A stretch of 64,000 nucleotides of DNA from Gaeumannomyces sp. JS-464 (taxonomy: Eukaryota > Ascomycota > Sordariomycetes > Magnaporthales > Magnaporthaceae). The translations under genes and the position numbers were made by a program. The notes beneath the pieces were generated by a model, which was not told the DNA's origin, did no database searches, and saw only the letters and a program-made list of their open reading frames with translations. Where the stretch lies: contig NGZR01000004.1 of assembly GCA_002197995.1 (NCBI GenBank), positions 3,224,001-3,288,000 on the forward strand, read 5' to 3'. Position 1 is the stretch's first letter; each line of letters starts with the position of its first letter. Positions 56,664 to 64,000 of the stretch are shown here, piece by piece.

Positions 56664-57048
56664 TGTTACGACCAAAACAAGGCGTAAAAGGGCTTAATAG
56701 TAGGACGTTAAAAAAGGGCGGCTTAAAAAAACCCTTACCCCGCATTTGGCTTAGTTAAGAGTTACGTAATACCAAAGTGATATGTTTGCTATGCAGCATA
56801 GCGAACATAGCACCGGTTTACGTAATAAGCAAACTAGTATATATAAAAAGGATTTCCTTATGTTAAATAGCTTTTAATTAAAGCTTCGGTATTAGTTAAT
56901 TTAAGTTAGCTTTTAAGCAACGCCTAAAGTAAGCAATTAAAAGTTGTTTTTTAAACCTTTAAGTTTCACCTTTAAACGCTAGCCATTGCTATTGCCTAAA
57001 CCACTTTTAAAGCGTTTTACCTTAAAAGCAAGCCTTTTAATTATAACA
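56664..57048 (+). mobile_element. Solo LTR, main family, TSD TTAAT
   Basis: TGTTACGACCAAAACAAGG...TTTTAATTATAACA, 385 bp, flanked by TTAAT at 56659-56663 and 57049-57053. U3 has a single palindrome TGTTTGCTATGC/GCATAGCGAACA (about 56782-56808) rather than a tandem array. Promoter core TATATATAAAAAGGATTTCC at about 56838. Confidence 0.88.
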
Positions 57049-57172
57049 TTAATTCGATTAAATTATTAAAATCGATTGTATTTTTCGATTTCGAATTTAA
57101 TATCGCCGCCGCTGTTTTACTTTACATCCTCCGTTTTTCTTCTTTTAAAAGTTCTTCCGATTTTAATTTTCC

Positions 57173-57221
<49 letters not shown>
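57173..57221. repeat. (AAT)n microsatellite
   Basis: About 16 perfect trinucleotide units, just downstream (in hAT sense) of the transposase remnant. It adjoins further AAT/AAC-rich sequence to about 57250. Confidence 0.97.
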
Positions 57222-57223
<2 letters not shown>

Positions 57224-57299
57224 AAATAAGTAGTAATAACAATAATAATAAAATTAATTATAAATATAATAAATATTTAATTTTAAATTAGTAATTAAT

Positions 57300-59760
57300 T
57301 AATTTTGTTATCCGAATCGCTATTTTCGCTGAAAGATTTTTCTATTTTTGAAATTCTTTTTGTAAAACCGATAAATCGGTTATATTTCAACTTTTTAATA
57401 GTAATATTTTACGGCTAGTTTTCGATTTTAATTTATTACGGCTAAGGGTTATAATATTAGTAGCTGTAAAAATAAACTTTTTACAGCAGCCGAAGTAGCT
57501 GGAATCGATAAGTATGTTTTAGCCAAAATACTTAATATTGGAAATCGCTTTTTATTATTTTTCCAATATAATAAAATATTTTCATTCCCGTCGCATATGT
57601 TTTTATTTAAATATTAAATATTTTTTATCTTTTTGCTTGTTTTTCCCTTTAAATAATTCGGAATCCGAATCGCTATTATTAATTTTATTACTTTTATCGT
57701 AAAAACTAGTATTTAATTCGTTAAACGAATCAGTTATATTGGAATTTGGATATAATTTATTTTTTAATTTTGTATATTCGTATTTTATAAAGGCTTTAGC
57801 ATCGTTTTCCATATTTGGATAAAAATAAAGTAATTTATCGATTTCGAAATGCGATAATTTATGTCGAGGATTTAAAATTATTAATAATAAATAAGGTTAA
57901 TACTTTTTAAATATATTAAAAGTTGGATTTTTAGGGAAATATTTATCCAGCTTTTTTATCCCGGATTCGATGGCAATTATATAAGCGTTATAATAATTAT
58001 TATTTATGCGATTTAATCGGGTTTTATTGTTAAACCCCGATATTAAATTCTGTAATTTTTTATAAATACGATATATATATATATAAAAACGGTATATTTA
58101 ACGTTGTATAAATTTGGCTTTGCAATTTAGCGGTTAGTTTAAGAAATATTCCGAAAATCGGAATTAAATTATTTATAATTTGAATTCGCTTTTAGTTAAT
58201 ATCGCTTTTTTATAATCGTTATTATCCGTATTTTTTTCCCACGTAAATTAATGGATATTTTAATTTATAAACCGGTTTTAACATTAAAAACGTCGAATTC
58301 CAACGGGTATTATTATTTATTAGAATTTTCGTTAATTTAAAATCTTTTCCAATTTATTTTCATTTTTATATTTATTAATCCCTCCCGTTAAAACCTTTTT
58401 AGGTTCGTTATTATATTTTAAAATCGTTACAATTTTACGAATTTTAACTGTTATAGTATTATTTTCATTATTATCGGTATTATTTAAAAAATCCCGTAAA
58501 ATATCCTTTGCAACCAAATTTAATATATGAGCTGTATAACGAATATTAAAAATTACCCATAACATTTTTATTATAATAACTAATAAAAGTATCGTTATTA
58601 CTAGCGTTATTACGGGTAATTAATAAAATATTATCGCTATTAATAAAAGGATATTTTTTAATTATATTATTAAATTCCAAATATAAATTTTCACCCGTAT
58701 GGGTTATATTACCAATTTTTTTTAAATCGAATTAATTTATAATTTATTTTAAAATCGGAATTAATATATAGTAATATAGTCCAAAATATTAATTTCCAGT
58801 AATTTTAAAAGTTTAAATATCGAAAGTTATATTAAATTTACCGTTATTTTCAATATGTAATCGCATTTTTTTAATAAATAACGAAAGGTATTCGTTATAC
58901 GTATCATTTAATATAACTTTTAATTTTTTCCTATTAATTATAGGAGATATTTTATTATAATAATTTAATAAATCGGTAAATGATTCCGATTTTACTATAT
59001 TAAACGATAGGTTATTATCAATAATAAACCATAATATTTTTTTATATGCATTAATATTATTAAAATTTGTTAAAATTGTATTTTGCCGTTATCGTTTACG
59101 ATTATCCGTTAATTTATTAGATAAAAAGAACGATATTATCGGTAATTAGGCCGTATTTTGTTTTTTTGCCTTGTTTTTTCACTAACCGTATTATATGCAA
59201 TATTAGGGTGTTTAAATTTATAATGCCGTGCGTAATTCGATGATTAAAAACTATTAATTTTTTCGATATTTTTATATTTGCATACAGTGGATTGTATAAC
59301 GAATACGTTCTTTATTAATATTTATTAGTAAAAGCGTTCGTATAAATAAATAATTTTGAAAAATATAGCTTATTTCATTTTTATTAAACGGTAAAGTATA
59401 ATTTGGTTAATTATACGGCGAGTTCTTATAATTTTATTCGTTATTCGAATTATTATTTAAATTACTATTATCGGAATTATTACCCGAATCGGAATTTAAT
59501 TCGTTTAAATAAACTAAATTGGAAATATTAGTTAATTCGGTAATTTGGCTAATATTATCGAAAAAAACATTTTTATATTTTTTTAATGTTTTTTTTTGTA
59601 AAAATTTGTGAAAAGTAGGTCGGGTTAATAGGTAAAATACTAATAATAGGGTTTGTAATAGTGGTGCAGGATATATCGTTATATTATGCTTTATTTTTTT
59701 AGTTTACTATAAAAGTTAGATATTTTAATAGGGTATTCGCTAATTTATACCCGTTTAAGC
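57300..59760 (-). mobile_element. hAT-type DNA transposon remnant
   Basis: Minus-strand hAT transposase in order from high to low coordinates. A BED-finger-side region lies at about 59160-59250. The DDE/RNase H-like region follows (LWFIIDNNLSFNIV, about 59000-59040), then RYTAHILNLVAKDILRDF (58500-58540), the NRIRCxAHxLNL block of the family. The dimerisation motif YLSIPATSAAVKSLF is at 57460-57510. Long frames survive (57603-57812, 58332-58565). Terminal inverted repeats and the 8-bp duplication were not resolved. Confidence 0.8.
57440..59250 (-). pseudogene. hAT transposase
   Basis: Fewer stops than the Gypsy remnants, and a codon composition dominated by Asn, Lys and Ile, so A+T-rich but less RIP-like. 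KMRLHIENNGKFNITFDI (about 58800-58880) precedes the catalytic region, and RNNASNNDTFI (about 58580-58615) matches the G.DNASNN.T block. The C-terminal part is intact from 57812 to 57603, then reaches the IPATSA motif. Frame breaks make it a pseudogene. Confidence 0.8.
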
Positions 59761-60058
59761 TATTCCAAGGCTTTCCACGGTATTTGGTGGATTTGTAAGC
59801 TTATACCTTTTATTATGGTTAAAGTTATTTATTTGGAATATTAAGTTTATTAAATTTATAACTTATGGAAAGAAATTAAAAACCATGGAATTTTATATTA
59901 GTAATATAATTCCAAAAGGTTCCGTGGTATGCCTGCTTACGTAAGCATATATCATTTTAATCCTATAATTAAGGCTTTAATATGCTGGTATCCGTTTGCT
60001 CATAGCCCTTATGGTTATAAAGTTATTAATTATTTTATATGTTATTTTTATATTTCCA
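59761..60058. other. Low-CpG A+T-rich spacer
   Basis: About 300 bp with few CpG and several TG/CA, unlike the adjoining RIP-marked DNA. No coding frame or relation to the other repeats was seen. It may belong to the hAT terminus or be older unique DNA. Confidence 0.4.
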
Positions 60059-60514
60059 TATTATAACCGGGGTTTTACTCCCAGGGTAAGGCACCTAAGG
60101 AAAAGGTTAAAACTATGCATTTGTCGATAACTTTAAAAAAACTCGGGGTTTTAAAGTGCAGCGCTTTAATTGCTTGCTTTAAGGGATACCTAAAAGCTAA
60201 TTTAGATTAACTAATGCCGAGGCTTTAGTTAAAGCTATTTGGGATAATAGGAAACCCATCCTTTATATATACGCTTCCTGCTTTTACGAACGTTTAAATT
60301 TGTGGCTTTATTTAAAAATCCAAAAATCCCTTCCGATTTATGGCTTTGTTTAAAGATTTAAAATCCTTTTGGATTTGTGGCTTTGTTTAAAATCCAAAAA
60401 TCCAGCTTAAGTAAACCTATTACGTGCTTTCGTATCTTTTAGTAATGCGGGGTAAAACCGCCATCTGGAGCCCTTTTTATCCTATATTCTAAGGTTTGCA
60501 TATTGGTCGTAATA
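60059..60514 (-). repeat. 3' LTR, main-family Gypsy at right edge
   Basis: Plus-strand ends TATTATAACCGGGG and ATTGGTCGTAATA. Three AAATCC-type units at 60285-60405. Followed by the reversed polypurine tract at 60515. Confidence 0.87.
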
Positions 60515-60631
60515 TTAGGCTTCCCCTTTTAAGCTAAATCCTTTTAACCATAACTTACTACCCCGTTTTCCGTTAATTAGTAAGTACTTTCTTTTTTTTA
60601 CTATTTCCTTTCCCTTTTTCTAATTAACGAA

Positions 60632-61193
60632 ATGTTTAATCGGGTGTAAAAACGCCTTTTCGCGAAAAGAACTTTTAACGTAAAAACCTGCTTATTTAAG
60701 TTATTTTTTTGTACCGTCGAAATGCCTTTTTGCTTTTTTTATTACGAGGTTCTTAAGCGTAAAAAATGTAAAGCTTTTCCTTAGGACTCGTTTCGGTACG
60801 TAAAATGCTTTGGTCGAAACCGTTTAAACTGCGACATTTTCAACCTTTCTTTTAAATAACTTCGTTTTATCGGCTTTTAATATTAGCAAATAAAAATTAA
60901 AATTAAAACGGTGGAAAAAAAACGTCGTATTTTGGATAATAAGCTTAAACGTTTGCGGAAATAAAAAAAAATATCGTTTAAAAGAAAAATGCCTGCGATT
61001 CGTCGAAATATTAACGCCGTAAAGGAATTAAAGCGTATCGAGCGGAAAGAGGCCGGCCGGGAAGCTCGTTAAATTACCTCGCAATCCGAGCCGTTCGTAA
61101 CTTTTACCGTTTCCTTCGATTGGCAAACATTTGAAGTTAATCCTAATTTAAACTTGTTTGCTTTTTTTAATTCGGGTAAAAGCTATTTTTGCT
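60632..61193 (+). pseudogene. Antisense Cys-cluster ORF, best-preserved copy
   Basis: Starts MFNRV. KTCLFKLFFCTVEMPFCFFY and YYEVLKRKKCKAFP (60690-60780), then RYVKCFGRNRLNCDI (60795-60840), give a Cys cluster (C...KC...KC...CD). A basic helical segment follows (KIKTVEKKRRILDNKLKRLRK, 60900-60960, then AVKELKRIERKEAGREAR, 61020-61070). The tail is FDWQTFEVNPNLNLFAFFN (61115-61170). The Cys spacing recalls fungal TE-associated hypothetical proteins. A nucleic-acid-binding role is inferred. Fewer stops than the sister copies. Confidence 0.65.
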
Positions 61194-61209
61194 AACCGTT
61201 TTAAAAAAA

Positions 61210-61281
61210 ACCCGTAATATACTAAGTACTACTTTACCTTTTTTGGCCAAAATCGCAAGTTCGACTTTTATCGGGTTTATT
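61210..61281 (+). ncRNA. tRNA-like unit f (72 nt)
   Basis: Acceptor aaacccg / cgggttt pairs perfectly; discriminator A. D stem ATAT/GTAC pairs after two RIP reversals (GTAC/GTAC). T stem gcaag/tttat pairs except one C-A. T loop TTCGACT. Confidence 0.6.
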
Positions 61282-61287
61282 TATCGG

Positions 61288-61334
61288 CTAGCAGTTGGTT
61301 TAACCGCTGCTAGTTAATAAAATTCTTTTTTTTT
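61288..61334 (+). ncRNA. Hairpin f followed by T9
   Basis: CTAGCAG (61290-61296) pairs with CTGCTAG (61309-61315), extended by G-T pairs. A T9 run lies at 61326-61334. It sits directly after tRNA-like unit f. Confidence 0.5.
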
Positions 61335-61381
61335 GCTAATCCGGCTGGTAAATGCGCCTTTTTTTATTAACCTGTTTTTTC

Positions 61382-61452
61382 GAACCCGTAATGCAACGGG
61401 CACCGCTTTTGCAATCCTACGAAAATCGTAAGTTTAATTTTTACCGGGTGCA
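61382..61452 (+). ncRNA. tRNA-like unit g (71 nt)
   Basis: Homologue of unit a. Acceptor gaacccg / cgggtgc 6 of 7; T stem gtaag/tttac 5 of 5; D stem (A/G)TGC/GCAC; discriminator A. The 5-bp anticodon-position stem has an 8-nt loop, as in unit a. Confidence 0.6.
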
Positions 61453-61458
61453 TTTATG

Positions 61459-61495
61459 CGGATTTGCTCGTCGTTTTTAACGGCGAGTAAATCCG
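61459..61495 (+). ncRNA. Hairpin g (15 bp)
   Basis: CGGATTTGCTCGTCG and CGGCGAGTAAATCCG pair at all 15 positions (two G-T) around TTTTTAA. Homologous to hairpin a. A T14 run lies further downstream at about 61542-61555. Confidence 0.6.
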
Positions 61496-61581
61496 TATAA
61501 AGCTTCCTTTTACCGTTTTATTGCTAACCGTTAATTACAATTTTTTTTTTTTTTGGCTTTAATAAATGCACTTTTTTTTAT

Positions 61582-61654
61582 AATTTAATGGTATAATAGT
61601 AACATTTTTTACCTTTTTAACTGGAAATCCCAAATTTAACCTTTAGTTAAGTTA
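61582..61654 (+). ncRNA. tRNA-like unit h (73 nt)
   Basis: Acceptor aatttaa / ttaagtt pairs fully (one G-T); discriminator A. The A-box-like TGGTATAATAG fits TRGYNNARNNG. D stem GTAT/ACAT is restored by two RIP reversals. Homologue of unit b by position. Confidence 0.6.
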
Positions 61655-61664
61655 AAACCTTTTT

Positions 61665-61710
61665 AGTTAAAGCTTTTTAATATCGACGGCGGTATTAAAA
61701 AGTTTTAACT
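61665..61710 (+). ncRNA. Hairpin h (18 bp)
   Basis: The arms 61665-61682 and 61693-61710 pair at all 18 positions (one G-T) around TCGACGGCGG. The position is equivalent to hairpin b, but the stem sequence differs. Confidence 0.6.
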
Positions 61711-61719
61711 AATTTGGTT

Positions 61720-62960
61720 CGTTATTTTTACTTAGCTAACCTTTTCGTAAGCGCTTTTACCGATATTTTTGTAAAACGTTTTGGCAATTTTTAAAGTTGG
61801 TTTTTTTTACGTGTTTTTTTCATTACCGTACCTTTTCCATTTAACTAAATATTATTTAGTTCGGTATTTAATCCTTTCGTTAAAAATTTTTTAACTTTAT
61901 ATTTGTAATTTAATTTACTTCGATTAATTCGTTCGTTTTAAATTATAGTAATGCTAATTCGAATCGGGAAATATAAAAACCTAAATGTATTTTTATAAAT
62001 TATAATAATTAAAACTCGTAATTAATTGCTAAAACTTTTTTTATAACTTTAAAAAGTCCCAATTTCGTATAATTTAATTTGTCGTTTAGTTGTTTTATTT
62101 TAATATTAAACTGCTTTTCGTTAGCAACTCGTTTTCGAAATAAACGCTATTTACTTAGTTAATTTATTTATAATTAACGAAATATCGTAAATATTATTCC
62201 AATGTTTAATTCGTTCGTTCGGTTTAACCATCCTTTTAAATTTGTAAACCATTAATAATAAAAACTCGGTTTTTAATTTAGCCGTTAAACCTTTTTAAAT
62301 TTTACTAATAAATAATTTAATTCGATTTATAACGATACTTTCTTGCATTTTGTAATTAACTACCATATGTTTTTAAAAATATGTAAATTAGGTTTAATAT
62401 ATTATTGCTTTTTTACTAGGGTCGGAAATACGCGTATTAGTAAAATCGGTTTACAAATACTAATATACTATTATACCGCATTTTGTTAAAAGTTTTTTAA
62501 ATTTTGGTAATTTAACGATAAAATTTATAATAATTATTTACCACGCTTCGTTAGGCGCCGGTAACGGTTATAGCAATTTATAAGGGTTATACTTATTATT
62601 TTTAATTTTTACATAAATTTCGCAATCCTTTATTACGGTTTATACTTTATTTTAGTTTTTATAAACCCGTAATGCTATTAAAGGTTTTTTTATATTTTAA
62701 TTATTTTTTGGTAACCGTATATTACCTAATTGAAAACCTTTTAAATCCTTTTTAATATTTAAAATTCGTTTATTATTGCGATTATTAACCGTTGGTATAT
62801 TAACATTAGCTTACCGTTTATTTTTTAAGTTAAAATGGTACGTATTTTTTTTAATATTTCGACTTTATAATCCGTTCGTCGGTTAAAAGCGTTTGCTCGC
62901 CCGATTTCCGACCTTTTTTAATATACAATTTTAAAATGAAATTCGTTAAAAAAATTCGCT
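61720..62960 (-). pseudogene. Integrase of right-edge Gypsy
   Basis: Minus-strand integrase, homologous to 23910-25420: HHCC side at about 62620-62720, C-terminal part near 61720-62100. RIP stops. Confidence 0.7.
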
Positions 62961-63029
62961 TTATTTAATTTATCGTTTATTTAAATCTCTGCTTTAATAA
63001 AATGTATTAGGTTTTTATAATTTATATAT

Positions 63030-64000
63030 ACCACGATTTTATAGTTTGATTTACGTAAATATATTTTTTATTTTTTAAACGCCCGGATTATCGCTAAAAG
63101 TTTTTTATCGTAAATTTAATAGTTTAACTTTAAACCGTGAAGTTATTACGAAAAAAAAGCATAAAAGTGTAACCTTTTTTGCTCGTTTCGCTAACTTAGC
63201 TATCTTTTAATAGCGTAATCGAAAGCGTCGGTTTTAACCTCGAAAAGTTTATCGGGATTTAGCATTGCTAATATTGGTTTTTACAATATTATATCCCGTA
63301 ATGGTTCGAAAGCTAATTATTCGATTTTAATCTATTTAAATCAGGTATTATTTTTGCTTAAATTGGTAAACGGTATTGCTTTTTTGCTAAAATCCTTAAT
63401 AAATCTTTTATAAAAGTTTAAAAAGTTTAAAAAGCTTTTAACGTTTTAAACGTTTTTTTTAATATTAGCTATTTTCGAACCTTTTATATTTTGGCTAGCT
63501 TTATACTAACTTTTTTTTAATTTAATAACGTATTTTAAAAAGGTAACTTTTTAAATGTACTAAATGCATTTTTTTTAATTCCATTAAAAGTTTCGCTTTT
63601 ATAGCTTTTAAAATATTTTATATATACATTTTCGGTGTTCGGTTTTATTTTTTAAAAAAAATAAAAATATTATCGAAATATATTACGATAAAAATGTCCA
63701 AATATTTTCGTAACGTATGGTTAATTAAGCTTTAGGAAGTGGCCGACGCGTTAATAAAACCAAAAGTTATTATTGGCGATTTAAATACCCCTTTTCGAAT
63801 TCGAAACGCTGTTTTCCACTGGTTTTTTTTAATTTTAACTATTTTATATGCCTTTCGCAAATTTAACGTTATAAATATACGTATTTTGCCGAGCTTATTT
63901 TTAAATTTATCGATTAAAAGCAAAAAATATCGATTTTTTATTATAACGTCGCTTAACGGTTTATAATCGACGCATATACGTTCGTCGTTCCTTCTTTTTA
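63030..64000 (-). pseudogene. RNase H and RT of right-edge Gypsy (partial)
   Basis: On the minus strand, LLIDKFKNKLGKIRIFITLN and AFRIRKGVFKSPIITFGFIN (63740-63920) are RT blocks. The catalytic motif near 63660-63695 reads YFDNIF, second Asp changed to Asn. RNase H lies at about 63050-63250. Cut by the window end. Confidence 0.8.

Larger units (their letters stand above)
60515..64000 (-). mobile_element. Main-family Gypsy, minus strand, continues beyond window
   Basis: Polypurine tract, antisense cassette with three tRNA-like units, integrase, RNase H, then RT up to the window end. The 5' LTR lies outside. Confidence 0.85.

Noticed and set aside
57076..57291. Frame with poly-Ile
   Set aside because: Produced by translating the (AAT)n microsatellite.

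Overview
The window looks like one continuous block of dead transposable elements from a filamentous ascomycete (Pezizomycotina type). No cellular protein gene was recognised. The families present are Ty3/Gypsy LTR retrotransposons, a Tad1-like LINE, pogo/Fot DNA transposons and hAT. The DNA is very A+T rich, and coding remnants are broken almost only by TAA and TAG while TGA is rare. That is the pattern expected from RIP (repeat-induced point mutation) acting on CpA/TpG. CpG remains common.

Layout. 1-4608: two chromodomain Gypsy remnants on +. 4609-5130: a hAT tail with an (AAAT)n tract. 5131-10234: fragments of the main Gypsy family, with LTRs at 5788-6309 and 8724-9193. 10235-18653: two opposed 3' halves of that family facing each other. 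18775-33251: a full minus-strand element with TSD CGGTT, split in its RT by a second full element at 22725-29925 with TSD AGCTG. 33252-34570: unidentified sequence. 34994-36854: pogo copy 1. 36855-39364: a deleted minus-strand Gypsy. About 39740-47230: LINE and associated minus-strand frames. 47747-50451: a plus-strand Gypsy fragment. 50452-54417: another Gypsy family with a 139-bp LTR, carrying a solo LTR at 51159-51604 (TSD CTTGC). 54420-56276: pogo copy 2. 56664-57048: a solo LTR (TSD TTAAT). 57300-59760: hAT. 60059-64000: a minus-strand Gypsy running off the window.

The most unusual feature is in the main Gypsy family. Between the end of pol and the 3' polypurine tract, each of five copies carries an antisense cassette. 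It consists of an ORF with a cysteine cluster, a basic coiled-coil-like stretch and an acidic/aromatic tail, and one to three 71-73-nt tRNA-like units lying downstream of that ORF. Each tRNA-like unit is followed within about 20 nt by an inverted repeat that can fold into a hairpin of 7-18 bp. Most breaks in the acceptor stems are C-A or A-C mismatches of the kind RIP leaves from G-C pairs. The hairpin after the last unit keeps its pairing in two diverged copies with different sequence. This suggests a family of Pol III-type tRNA-hairpin transcripts antisense to the retroelement. It is inferred by eye and has not been tested by any folding or search program.
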